Part shown: in pieces, positions 51,776 through 59,656 of the stretch
Position numbering within the stretch: the first letter of the stretch is position 1
How the letters are laid out: each line of letters begins with the position of its first letter
Origin: Streptomyces sp. NBC_00557
GTDB lineage: Bacteria > Actinomycetota > Actinomycetes > Streptomycetales > Streptomycetaceae
NCBI RefSeq assembly: GCF_036345995.1
Contig: NZ_CP107796.1
Coordinates: 7,440,001-7,504,000, forward strand
Length of the DNA stretch: 64,000 nucleotides
Direction: 5' to 3'
Made by a program: the position numbers and the translations under genes
The notes under the pieces: model-generated
Databases searched by the model: none
What the model was told of the DNA's origin: nothing
Seen by the model: only the letters and a program-made list of their open reading frames with translations

Positions 51776-51811
51776 CGAGAGGCCGGTCCGCCTGGGCGGA
51801 CCGGCCTCTCG
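51776..51811. terminator. Very strong bidirectional hairpin
   Basis: CGAGAGGCCGGTCCGCC and GGCGGACCGGCCTCTCG are perfect 17-bp arms with a 2-nt centre, between the convergent ArsR-SRPBCC and SPW-repeat genes. Confidence 0.8.
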
Positions 51812-51853
51812 TGCTGCCGGTTCTTCCTGTGCTTCCTTTCCTCGCGTCTCCGG

Positions 51854-52294
51854 TCACGGCCGGGGGGCGGGGGTGCTGCGCGCCGCCGTACCGGCGCAGA
51901 CCAGTCCGAGGACGAGCGCCAGCGCGCCGATGACGACGTTGTTGATGATCACTCCCTGGTCCGGGCCGCTGCCCACGATCCAGGGGGCGATGATCAGCCA
52001 GATGCCCATGGCGCACATGGCCCAGCTCAGGCCGTACATCCGCTCGGGGGCCCGGCTGAATCCGAGGGCCAGCAGACCTATCGCGATGCCCATGATCAGG
52101 TTGTGGGTCATGAGCGCGGGCTGGCTCGCCGTGTAGTGCACGATCCACGGAGATGCCGCGCAGTAGAGGCCGAGCAGGAAGACCGGGCCGTCCACGAGCG
52201 CCACATCTCGACCGCCGAGCATGCGGGCGTAGCGTGCCCGCATTTCGGAGACATCGGGGTGGGTCGATATGTCACCCCTGTGCACGTTGGCCAT
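51854..52294 (-). CDS. SPW-repeat membrane protein
   Basis: A 146-residue membrane protein with four hydrophobic helices in two repeats, each containing the S/A-PW motif (GLYCAASPWIVHY and GIWLIIAPWIVGS). SPW proteins are found in stress-linked operons of bacteria and may bind an ion or cofactor; the function is unproven. AAAGGAG is 7 nt before the ATG. The upstream 40 bp (around 52362-52400) is strikingly A/T-rich for this genome. Confidence 0.9.
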   Translation of the reverse strand: MANVHRGDISTHPDVSEMRARYARMLGGRDVALVDGPVFLLGLYCAASPWIVHYTASQPALMTHNLIMGIAIGLLALGFSRAPERMYGLSWAMCAMGIWLIIAPWIVGSGPDQGVIINNVVIGALALVLGLVCAGTAARSTPAPRP

Positions 52295-52533
52295 GTCTCG
52301 TCTCCTTTGACTTGCAGGCCAGATCGCGTCTGGTGTGATGCGCAGGTGGCACCACATACGCCCATTTTGCTCTTATTTTTTCTTTATGTGTAGGCCTGTG
52401 ATGTTGTTGTGACCACGCGTGCCGACCGGGTGAGGGGCGGACACGGAGTGACATGGCCGCGCTGATTCCGGGCAGGGGAGAAGTACAGGATGTACATTCC
52501 GATCGCTGTCGACTGCGGAGGTGACCGGCCGTC

Positions 52534-52710
52534 ATGGAGGCGAAGGTGCTGGAGCGGTTCCCCGCCGGGGCCCCGCGAGGATCCTGGCCCGCGGAGGAGT
52601 ACGCGGCCGCGCGCCGCGCCGAGGGCGAGCGGGTGACCGTGGTGATGGACCTGAAGTCCGACGCCTTCCTCGTGGTGGCCGAGACCCCGGACGAGGACGG
52701 CCGAGGCTGA
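52534..52710 (+). CDS. Small conserved protein, 58 residues
   Basis: ATG 52534 to TGA 52708-52710. The product begins MEAKVLERFPAGAPRGSWPA and ends in a VVMDLKSDAFLVVAE strand. GGAGG lies 12 nt upstream, slightly far. No signal peptide or membrane segment is present. The composition (charged, alternating beta pattern) and clear G/C third-position bias look coding, and short proteins of this shape recur in Streptomyces as far as I recall. It is divergent from no gene and ends 26 nt from the convergent LysR gene. Confidence 0.62.
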   Translation: MEAKVLERFPAGAPRGSWPAEEYAAARRAEGERVTVVMDLKSDAFLVVAETPDEDGRG

Positions 52711-52735
52711 CGGGATCGCGCGACCGGAGCGGATG

Positions 52736-53641
52736 TCACACCGGCGGCAGCTCCCGCGCCCGGCGCACGAACGCCGCGTGCAGGTCCCGGGCCGCCCGCG
52801 GCACCGACTCCGCCCGGCGGCGCTGCAGCATCAGCAGCACCCGGGTGGTGTCGCCGGCGATCGGCCGCCAGACGACCGCCCCGGACCGCTCCAGCGGATC
52901 ACCGACGACACTGAAGTCCGGCAGCACCGTCGCCCCGAGGCCCTCGGCGACCATGAGCTTGCCCATCTCCGCACCGTCCGTCGAGTAGGAGAACACCGGC
53001 GTACGGCCGGACAGCAGCCGGTGCACATACCGGTGCATCACATAGCCGGTACGCATCGCGATCAGCGGCACACCGAGCAGGTCGTCGGCGCCGACCGCCG
53101 GCAGTGCGGCGAGCGGGCTGTCCGGGCGCAGGCACACCACCGGGCGGCCGCGCAGCAGTTCCGTGGACTCCACGCCGGCCGGTACGTCGTCGCCGTCCAG
53201 GTGATTGACCAGCCCCAGGTCGAACCCGCCCTCGACGAGCCCGCGCTGGATCTCCGTCTGCTGCGCGCCCACCACCTCCACCTGGGTGACCGGATGCGCC
53301 GCCCGGAACTCCCGCAGGACCGGAATCAGCAGCGGCACGGTCGCCGCGTTGACCGTGCCGACGCGCACCATGCGGCTGATGCGGTGCTGCTCGCCGGCCG
53401 CCGCCCGCAGCCGGTCCACCGCCTCCAGCACACCCACGATGTGCGGCAGCAGCTCCCGCCCGGCCGCGCTCATCGTGGCCCCCGAGCGCTTCCGCTCCAG
53501 CAGGTCGACCCCGAGTTCCCGCTCCAGGTTCCGCACGGTCTCGCTCAACGCGGGTTGGGACAGGCGCAGTTCGTCGGCCGCCCGGCGCAGTGAGCCGAGC
53601 CTGGTGACGGCCGCTATGTATTCCAGCTGTTCGGTCCGCAC
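52736..53641 (-). CDS. LysR-family transcriptional regulator
   Basis: About 301 residues. N-terminal helix-turn-helix with LRRAADELRLSQPALSETVRNLERELGVDLLERK (about 17-50) and a periplasmic-binding-like effector domain (about 90-290). It lies divergent from the organosulfur operon and is the probable activator or Cys-responsive regulator, as CysB/SsuR-type proteins are. The start is uncertain: GTG 53641 gives the usual family N-terminus, whereas GTG 53692 or a TTG at 53677 with AGGA upstream would extend it by up to 17 residues. Confidence 0.9.
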   Translation of the reverse strand: MRTEQLEYIAAVTRLGSLRRAADELRLSQPALSETVRNLERELGVDLLERKRSGATMSAAGRELLPHIVGVLEAVDRLRAAAGEQHRISRMVRVGTVNAATVPLLIPVLREFRAAHPVTQVEVVGAQQTEIQRGLVEGGFDLGLVNHLDGDDVPAGVESTELLRGRPVVCLRPDSPLAALPAVGADDLLGVPLIAMRTGYVMHRYVHRLLSGRTPVFSYSTDGAEMGKLMVAEGLGATVLPDFSVVGDPLERSGAVVWRPIAGDTTRVLLMLQRRRAESVPRAARDLHAAFVRRARELPPV

Positions 53642-53741
53642 CGCCGCAGAATGCACGCGCACAAGGACCCGGTTCAAGGGTTTTCCTGTCACGCCTTCGT
53701 GAAATTCAATGGTCCGCCATACGAGAATGGTCGGGTTTTCC

Positions 53742-53771
53742 TTGACGGCGCTCGCCGACGGCTGCCACGAT
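53742..53771 (+). promoter_or_regulatory. Promoter of the organosulfur operon
   Basis: TTGACG (53742-53747), an 18-bp spacer and CACGAT (53766-53771). The -10 ends 7 nt before the ATG of the leader peptide, so the transcript would begin at or next to that start codon. Confidence 0.55.
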
Positions 53772-53778
53772 CGACGGC

Positions 53779-53862
53779 ATGACGATGCGACTGGACCTCA
53801 CGCGGCGACGCCATGTCGACCTCGCGCGCGTCTCCAGCGCCTCCTGTTGCGCCGCGGCCTGA
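53779..53862 (+). CDS. Cys-containing leader peptide (attenuator uORF)
   Basis: A 27-codon open frame, MTMRLDLTRRRHVDLARVSS followed by ASCCAAA, ends TGA at 53860-53862. The RRRHVDLARVSSA core followed by Cys is the pattern of actinobacterial sulfur-operon leader peptides, and two adjacent Cys codons (TGT TGC) lie near the end, so translation should sense charged tRNA-Cys. The -10 is 7 nt upstream, consistent with a leaderless uORF as described for polycysteine attenuators in mycobacteria. The 135 nt to sfnG would carry the attenuation structure; I cannot fold it reliably. Confidence 0.75.
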   Translation: MTMRLDLTRRRHVDLARVSSASCCAAA

Positions 53863-53997
53863 TCGCCCGACCCCGCTCCCGATCCGCCGCTCCCCGCTCC
53901 ACCTCCGGCACCGCCCGACGTCTTCCGGTGTTTTCCCGTACCTGGAATTCGGCGTGCCCGGGAAATCCTTCGAGCAATTCCGCACCAGGAGTCACGC

Positions 53998-55119
53998 ATG
54001 CCCGCAGCGCCCGTGAAATTCGCCTACTGGGTTCCCAATGTCAGTGGGGGACTCGTCACCAGCACGATCGAACAGCGCACCGACTGGGGATACGACTACA
54101 ACCGCGAACTCGCCGTCCTCGCCGAGGAGAACGGTTTCGAGTACGCCCTCAGCCAGGTCCGCTACATGGCCAGCTACGGCGCCGAGTACCAGCACGAGTC
54201 GACCAGCTTCAGCCTCGCCCTGCTGCTCGCCACCCGGCGTCTGAAGGTCATCGCCGCCGTCCACCCCGGGCTGTGGCACCCCGGTGTCCTCGCCAAACTC
54301 GGCGCCACCGCCGACCACCTGTCCGGCGGCCGCTTCGCGGTGAACGTCGTGTCCGGCTGGTTCAAGGACGAGTTCACCGCCCTCGGCGAGCCCTGGCTCG
54401 AGCACGACGAGTGCTACCGCCGCTCCGAGGAGTTCATCACCGCCCTGCGCCGGATCTGGACCGAGGACCACGCCGAACTCGCCGGGGACTTCTACCGGTT
54501 GCGGGACTTCTCCCTCAAACCCAAGCCGCTCGCCGCACCCGGACGGCCGCACCCGGAGATCTTCCAGGGCGGCAACTCCACCGCCGCCCGGCGGATGGCC
54601 GGCCGGGTCTCCGACTGGTACTTCTCCAACGGCAAGGACTTCGACGGCGTCGTCGAGCAGATCGAGGACGTGCGTGCCTCCGCCGCCGAAGCCGGCCGCG
54701 AGGCTCCGAGGTTCGGCCTCAACGGCTTCCTCATCGCCCGGGACACCGAGGCCGAGGCCCGCGAGACGCTGCGCGAGATCGTCGCCAAGGCCGACACCGC
54801 GGCGGTGGAGGGCTTCGGCGCGGCCGTGAAGCAGGCGGGCCAGTCCACCGCCGACAAGAAGGGCATGTGGCAGGACTCCGCCTTCGAGGACCTCGTCCAG
54901 TACAACGACGGCTTCAGGACCGGCCTCATCGGCACGCCGGAACAGATCGCCGAGCGGATCGTCGCCTACAGGAAGCTCGGCGTCGACCTCTTCCTGCTCG
55001 GCTTCCTGCACTACCACGAGGAGGTCGAGTACTTCGGCAGGCGGGTGCTGCCGCTCGTCCGGGAGCTCGAGGCACAACTGCCCGAATCCGACCCCGAGTT
55101 CGCCCCCGCCCACGCCTGA
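53998..55119 (+). CDS. sfnG: FMNH2-dependent dimethylsulfone monooxygenase
   Basis: A 373-residue flavin-dependent LLM-fold enzyme. The sequence closely follows SfnG: KFAYWVPNVSGGLVTSTIEQ (start), GFEYALSQVRYMASYGAEYQ, VNVVSGWFKDEFTALGEPW and LEHDECYRRSEEF. SfnG converts dimethylsulfone to methanesulfinate, feeding alkanesulfonate metabolism. AGGAG lies 6 nt before the ATG. It heads an operon with a DszC-like enzyme, an SsuE-type FMN reductase, SfnB and SsuD, so the reductase very probably supplies its FMNH2. Expression should follow sulfur starvation through the Cys leader and the LysR gene. Confidence 0.93.
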   Translation: MPAAPVKFAYWVPNVSGGLVTSTIEQRTDWGYDYNRELAVLAEENGFEYALSQVRYMASYGAEYQHESTSFSLALLLATRRLKVIAAVHPGLWHPGVLAKLGATADHLSGGRFAVNVVSGWFKDEFTALGEPWLEHDECYRRSEEFITALRRIWTEDHAELAGDFYRLRDFSLKPKPLAAPGRPHPEIFQGGNSTAARRMAGRVSDWYFSNGKDFDGVVEQIEDVRASAAEAGREAPRFGLNGFLIARDTEAEARETLREIVAKADTAAVEGFGAAVKQAGQSTADKKGMWQDSAFEDLVQYNDGFRTGLIGTPEQIAERIVAYRKLGVDLFLLGFLHYHEEVEYFGRRVLPLVRELEAQLPESDPEFAPAHA

Positions 55120-55136
55120 CACCGGAGGTCGTCCGC

Positions 55137-56357
55137 ATGAGCAGCACCGCCACGCCCACCGACTGGTCCACGCTCCCCACCCCGCGCAGCGCCGAGGACT
55201 GGATCGCCCGCGCCACCGAGGTGGCCGCCGTCCTCGCCACCGACGCCGCCGCCCGGGACAAGGCCGGCGCCACCCCGCACGCCGAGGTCCGGCTGCTGAA
55301 GGACTCCGGCCTCGTCACCCTGCTCGGTCCCGCCGAGCACGGCGGCGGGGGCCAGGACTGGCCGACGGCCTACCGGGTCGTCCGGGAGATCGCCAAGGCC
55401 GACGGTTCGATCGGGCAGCTCCTCGGCTACCACTACCTGTGGTTCTGGGCCGCCCGACTGGTCGGCACCCGCGAGCAGTGGGAGCAGGTGGAGGCCGAGG
55501 CCTCCCGCAGCCGCTGGTTCTTCGGCGGCGCCGTCAACCCGCGCGACAAGGACGTGATCGTCACCGAGGACGGTGACGACCTGGTCTTCACCGGCCGCAA
55601 GTCCTTCTCCACCGGCAGCAGGGTCTCCGACGTCACCGTCCTGGAAGGCGTCTTCGAGGGCACCGACCGGCACGTCTTCGCCATCGTGCCCTCCGACTCC
55701 GCGGGGCTCACCTTCCACGACGACTGGGACAACATCGGCCAGCGGCTCACCGAGAGCGGCAGCGTCACCCTCGACGGCGTCCGCACCCCGTGGTCCGGCG
55801 CCGCCGGATACGTGGACAAGGAGTTCCGGCCGAGGGTCTACAACACCCTCAACGTCCCCACCATCCAGCTCGTCTTCGTGAACTTCTACCTCGGCATCGC
55901 GGCCGGCGCGCTGGAGACCGCGGCCGCCTACACCCGTACGAAGTCCCGCGCCTGGCTGCACGGCGGCCACGAGCGCGCGGTCGACGAGCCGTACGTCATC
56001 GACACCTACGGCGACCTCACCGCCAAACTCTGGGCCGTGGAAGCGCTCGCCGACACGGTCGCCGACGAGGGGCAGCGGCTGCACGACGATCCCGACGCGG
56101 TGACCGCGCAGGCGCGCGGCGAGTTCGAGGTACGGGTGGCGGCGGTGAAGGCACGCGCCACCGATGTCGCGCTGGAGATCACCAGCCGCATCTTCGAGGT
56201 GACCGGCGCCCGCTCCACCACGGCTGCCGAGGGCCTGGACCGGTTCTGGCGCAACGTGCGCACCCACACCCTGCACGACCCCGTCGCCTACAAGCGCCGC
56301 GAGGTCGGCCGCTGGGTCCTCGAGGGCGAACTGCCCGAACCCACCTGGTACTCCTGA
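55137..56357 (+). CDS. DszC-like flavin-dependent monooxygenase (acyl-CoA dehydrogenase fold)
   Basis: A 406-residue protein of the acyl-CoA-dehydrogenase superfamily resembling DszC-type sulfur monooxygenases. LLGPAEHGGGGQDWPTAYRVV and GYHYLWFWAARLVG replace the usual acyl-CoA contacts, and RTHTLHDPVAYKRREVGRWVLEGELPEPTWYS closes the protein. DszC oxidises dibenzothiophene to sulfone using FMNH2; the substrate here may be another organosulfur compound. The catalytic Glu of true dehydrogenases is not evident. GGAGG precedes ATG 55137, 17 nt after sfnG. Confidence 0.85.
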   Translation: MSSTATPTDWSTLPTPRSAEDWIARATEVAAVLATDAAARDKAGATPHAEVRLLKDSGLVTLLGPAEHGGGGQDWPTAYRVVREIAKADGSIGQLLGYHYLWFWAARLVGTREQWEQVEAEASRSRWFFGGAVNPRDKDVIVTEDGDDLVFTGRKSFSTGSRVSDVTVLEGVFEGTDRHVFAIVPSDSAGLTFHDDWDNIGQRLTESGSVTLDGVRTPWSGAAGYVDKEFRPRVYNTLNVPTIQLVFVNFYLGIAAGALETAAAYTRTKSRAWLHGGHERAVDEPYVIDTYGDLTAKLWAVEALADTVADEGQRLHDDPDAVTAQARGEFEVRVAAVKARATDVALEITSRIFEVTGARSTTAAEGLDRFWRNVRTHTLHDPVAYKRREVGRWVLEGELPEPTWYS

Positions 56358-56421
56358 CCGATTTCCCCCCGGGCGCCCGTCCCCGTACGGGCGCCCGGCG
56401 CACCCCAGAAACGAGGCACCC

Positions 56422-56976
56422 ATGGCCACCGTCCTGTCCGTCTCCGGCAGTCCCTCCGCCTCCTCGCGCACCGGCCGCCTGCTGCACCACCTCGGCCGGC
56501 GGCTGACCGCCCAGGGCCACCAGGTGATCCCGCTGGACGTCCGCACCATCCCGGCCGAGGCCCTGCTCGGCGCCGACTTCCGGCACCCGGCCGTCGCCCG
56601 GGCCACCGACCTGTTCGCCCGCGCCGACGGCGTCCTGATCGGCACGCCCATCTACAAGGCGTCGTACTCCGGCGTGCTGAAAGCGCTGCTCGACCTGCTC
56701 CCGCAGTACGCGCTCACCGGCAAGACCGTGCTGCCGCTCGCCACCGGAGGATCCACCGCCCACGTCCTCGCCATCGACTACGCGCTGCGCCCGGTGCTGC
56801 AGTCCATGGGCGCCGCACATGTCCTGCAGGGCTGGTTCACCCTCGACAAGGACATCACGGTCGGCGAGGACGGCTCGGTGACCGTCGCCCCGGCCACCGC
56901 CGAGGCGCTGGAGCACGTGGTGGACCAGTTCTCCGCCGCCCTCGACCGCGTCCCCGCGCTCGCGACGGCGGGCTGA
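56422..56976 (+). CDS. ssuE: NAD(P)H-dependent FMN reductase (SsuE/MsuE type)
   Basis: A 184-residue flavodoxin-fold reductase with SVSGSPSASSRTGRLL (phosphate-binding loop, residues 7-22), GVLIGTPIYKASYSGVLKALLDLLP (the family signature) and TGKTVLPLATGGSTAH. Such enzymes provide FMNH2 to SsuD and SfnG. The gene sits between the DszC-like gene (64 nt gap) and sfnB (6 nt gap). The protein is somewhat nearer the MsuE/SfnE branch or plain SsuE; the symbol reflects function rather than exact orthology. Confidence 0.88.
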   Translation: MATVLSVSGSPSASSRTGRLLHHLGRRLTAQGHQVIPLDVRTIPAEALLGADFRHPAVARATDLFARADGVLIGTPIYKASYSGVLKALLDLLPQYALTGKTVLPLATGGSTAHVLAIDYALRPVLQSMGAAHVLQGWFTLDKDITVGEDGSVTVAPATAEALEHVVDQFSAALDRVPALATAG

Positions 56977-56982
56977 CCGGTC

Positions 56983-58167
56983 ATGACCGCACATGTCATC
57001 GCCGACGACGTCGAAGCGCTCGCCGTCGCCGAGGCCCTGGCCGCGGAGTTCCGTACCGGGGCGGCCGAGCGGGACGCACAGCGGCGGCTGCCCCGGGCCG
57101 AGGTGGACCGGCTGTCCGCCTCCGGGCTGCTCGCCGTCACCGTGCCCGCCGAGCACGGCGGCGCCGACGTACGCGCCGCGACCCTGGCGGAGATCTTCCG
57201 GCTGCTCGGCTCGGCCGACGCAAGCCTCGCCCAGATCCCGCAGAGCCACTTCGTCTACGTCAACGTCATCCGGCGGCAGGGGACGGACGAGCAGCGGAAG
57301 TTCTTCTTCGCCGAGCTGCTGGCCGGCCGCCGGTTCGGCAACGCCCAGTCCGAGGCCGGCACCCGGCACGTCCAGGACATCCGCACCCGCCTGGAGCGGC
57401 GGTCCGACGGGTCGTACCTGCTGACCGGCGTCAAGCACTACTGCACCGGTGCGCTGTTCGCCGACTGGATCCCGGTGCTGGCCCGCGCCGAGGACGACAA
57501 CCTGCACGTCGCCTACGTCTCCCGGGACGCCCCCGGAGTGACCGTGGCCGACGACTGGGACGGCATGGGGCAGCGGACGACGGCCAGCGGTACCGTCCGC
57601 CTGGACGCCGTACCCGTCCCCGCCGACCGGGTCCTCCCGCACCACCTCACCTTCCGGGGGCCCCAACTCCACGGCGCGTTCGCCCAGTTGCTGCACGCCG
57701 CCATCGACGCCGGCATCGCCGGGGGAGCGCTCGCCGAGGCGGCCCGGTTCGTGCGCACCAAGAGCCGGCCCTGGTTCGAGAGCGGGGCCGACACGGCGGT
57801 CGAGGACCCGCTGCTCGCCCAGCGTTTCGGTGAACTCGCCCTGCACGTCAGGACGGCCGAGGCGCTGCTCAAGGAAGCCGCCCGCACGGTCGACACGGCC
57901 CGCGAGCACCTCACCGACGACTCGGCGGCCGAGGCGTCCATCGCGGTGGCCGCCGCCAAGGTGCGGGCCGCCGAGGCGGCGGTGGAGGTGGCGAGCGCGC
58001 TGTTCGAGGTGTCCGGCACCCGCTCGGCCCTGGACTCCCTCAATCTGCACCGGCATTGGCGCGACGCCCGCACCCACACCCTGCACGACCCGGTGCGCTG
58101 GAAGGTCCAGCACATCGGCCGGTACGTGCTCGACGGAACCCGGCCGCCCCGGCACGGTCTGCTCTGA
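56983..58167 (+). CDS. sfnB: SfnB-family sulfur acquisition oxidoreductase
   Basis: A 394-residue acyl-CoA-dehydrogenase-fold protein of the SfnB group: LLAVTVPAEHGGADVRAATL, ASLAQIPQSHFVYVNVIRRQG, GNAQSEAGTRHVQDIRTRLE and a C-terminal RTHTLHDPVRWKVQHIGRYVLDG that parallels the DszC-like protein two genes upstream. SfnB is linked to dimethylsulfone use in Pseudomonas but its reaction is not settled. It follows the FMN reductase by 6 nt and precedes ssuD by 25 nt, clearly in the same operon. Confidence 0.9.
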   Translation: MTAHVIADDVEALAVAEALAAEFRTGAAERDAQRRLPRAEVDRLSASGLLAVTVPAEHGGADVRAATLAEIFRLLGSADASLAQIPQSHFVYVNVIRRQGTDEQRKFFFAELLAGRRFGNAQSEAGTRHVQDIRTRLERRSDGSYLLTGVKHYCTGALFADWIPVLARAEDDNLHVAYVSRDAPGVTVADDWDGMGQRTTASGTVRLDAVPVPADRVLPHHLTFRGPQLHGAFAQLLHAAIDAGIAGGALAEAARFVRTKSRPWFESGADTAVEDPLLAQRFGELALHVRTAEALLKEAARTVDTAREHLTDDSAAEASIAVAAAKVRAAEAAVEVASALFEVSGTRSALDSLNLHRHWRDARTHTLHDPVRWKVQHIGRYVLDGTRPPRHGLL

Positions 58168-58192
58168 CGGACACTCGCGAACGGAGACCCAC

Positions 58193-59335
58193 GTGTCCCT
58201 CACCTTCCACTGGTTCCTGCCCACCAACGGCGACAGCCGCCATGTCGTCGGCGGCGGCCACGGCACCCCGGCCACCGCCTCCGGCCGGGACCGGCCGCCG
58301 ACGGTCGCCTACCTGAGCCAGATCGCCCGGGCCGCCGAGGACCTCGGCTTCACGGGCGCGCTCACCCCGACCGGCGCGTGGTGCGAGGACGCCTGGCTGA
58401 CCACCGCGATGGTCAGCCAGAACTCCGAGCGGCTGAAGTTCCTCGTCGCGTTCCGGCCGGGCTTCGTCTCGCCGACGCTCGCCGCGCAGATGGCGTCCAC
58501 CTTCCAGCGGCAGACCGGCGGACGGCTGCTGCTGAACGTGGTCACCGGCGGCGAGAGCCACGAGCAGCGGGCCTACGGCGACTTCCTCGACAAGGACGCC
58601 CGGTACCGGCGTACCGGCGAATTCCTGCACATCGTGCGCGACCTGTGGGACGGCAAGAGCGTCGACCTGCACGGGGAGCACCTGCGGGTCGAGGACGCCA
58701 GGCTGAGCCGGGTGCCCGATCCGGTGCCGGAGGTGTACTTCGGCGGCTCCTCGCCCGCCGCGGGCGAGGTCGCCGCCCGGCACGCGGACGTGTATCTGAC
58801 CTGGGGGGAGCCGCCCGCCCAGGTCGCCGAGAAGATCGCCTGGATCCGCACGCTGGCCGCCGAGCACGGCCGGACCCTCCGCTTCGGCATCCGGCTGCAC
58901 GTCATCACCCGCGACAGCTCGGCGCAGGCCTGGGCGGAGGCGGACCGGCTGCTCGACGGCTTCGACCCGGAGACGGTGCAGGCGGTGCAGGCCGGGCTCG
59001 GGCGCAGCGAGTCGGAAGGGCAGCAGCGTATGCTCGCCCTGCACGGCGGCAAGCGGGAGAACCTGGAGATCCACCCCAACCTGTGGGCCGGGATCGGCCT
59101 GGTGCGCGGTGGAGCGGGCACCGCCCTGGTCGGCAGCCACGACGAGGTCGCCGAACGGATCGAGGAGTACCACGCCCTGGGTATCGACGAGTTCGTCCTC
59201 TCCGGCTATCCGCACCTGGAGGAGGCGTACTGGTTCGGCGAGGGGGTGCTGCCCCGGCTCGCCGCGCGGGGCCTGTGGACGCATCCCGACGGCCACGCGC
59301 CCGCTCCCGCGGCCCAGGTGCCGTTCGCGAGCTGA
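58193..59335 (+). CDS. ssuD: FMNH2-dependent alkanesulfonate monooxygenase
   Basis: A 380-residue enzyme cleaving alkanesulfonates to aldehyde and sulfite. LLM fold with FHWFLPTNGDSRHVVGGGHG at the start, LTPTGAWCEDAWLTTAMVSQ (Cys conserved in SsuD), RFRPGFVSPTLAAQMASTF-type strand and the NVVTGGESHEQRAYGDFLDKD segment typical of SsuD. GTG 58193 follows GGAGA. It is the last gene of the operon before a pseudogene; no ssuABC transporter lies in the window, so uptake must be provided elsewhere. Confidence 0.93.
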   Translation: MSLTFHWFLPTNGDSRHVVGGGHGTPATASGRDRPPTVAYLSQIARAAEDLGFTGALTPTGAWCEDAWLTTAMVSQNSERLKFLVAFRPGFVSPTLAAQMASTFQRQTGGRLLLNVVTGGESHEQRAYGDFLDKDARYRRTGEFLHIVRDLWDGKSVDLHGEHLRVEDARLSRVPDPVPEVYFGGSSPAAGEVAARHADVYLTWGEPPAQVAEKIAWIRTLAAEHGRTLRFGIRLHVITRDSSAQAWAEADRLLDGFDPETVQAVQAGLGRSESEGQQRMLALHGGKRENLEIHPNLWAGIGLVRGGAGTALVGSHDEVAERIEEYHALGIDEFVLSGYPHLEEAYWFGEGVLPRLAARGLWTHPDGHAPAPAAQVPFAS

Positions 59336-59363
59336 CCAGCCGGCCCCGGCAGGCCGCCGGTTC

Positions 59364-59655
59364 ATGCCACGAGAACCGAAGGAGGCCGCCGGGGCCGTCA
59401 CCTGGGGACTAGCCGGATGGGCCGTGCACGACACCGAGGAACTGGTCATGGTGCCGCGGTGGTGCCAGCCCATGCGCAGGGGCTGCGCAGAAGTTCCCCG
59501 GCGTGCAGGAGTCCGTACGGCGGCCGCCGGAGGCCGTGGACGCGCGGGACGCCTCGGGACATGGCCGAGGGCCTCGCGTGCGTGGCGGCGGCCACGGCCG
59601 TCACCCACGCCCCGCCCGGGGTGCGCTGCGACGCCGGTGACGGCGAGGGATCCGG
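59364..59655 (+). pseudogene. HXXEE-domain protein, frameshifted remnant
   Basis: The first part, from ATG 59364, reads VTWGLAGWAVHDTEELVMVP, the opening of HXXEE membrane proteins (H-D-T-E-E). The expected continuation then jumps frame twice: KFPGVQESVRRPPEAVDARD (from 59491, +1) and MAEGLACVAAATAV (from 59561, +1 again). The C-terminal half of the family is missing. Two shifts in 200 bp and truncation point to decay rather than a sequencing error. Confidence 0.6.
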
Positions 59656-59656
59656 C

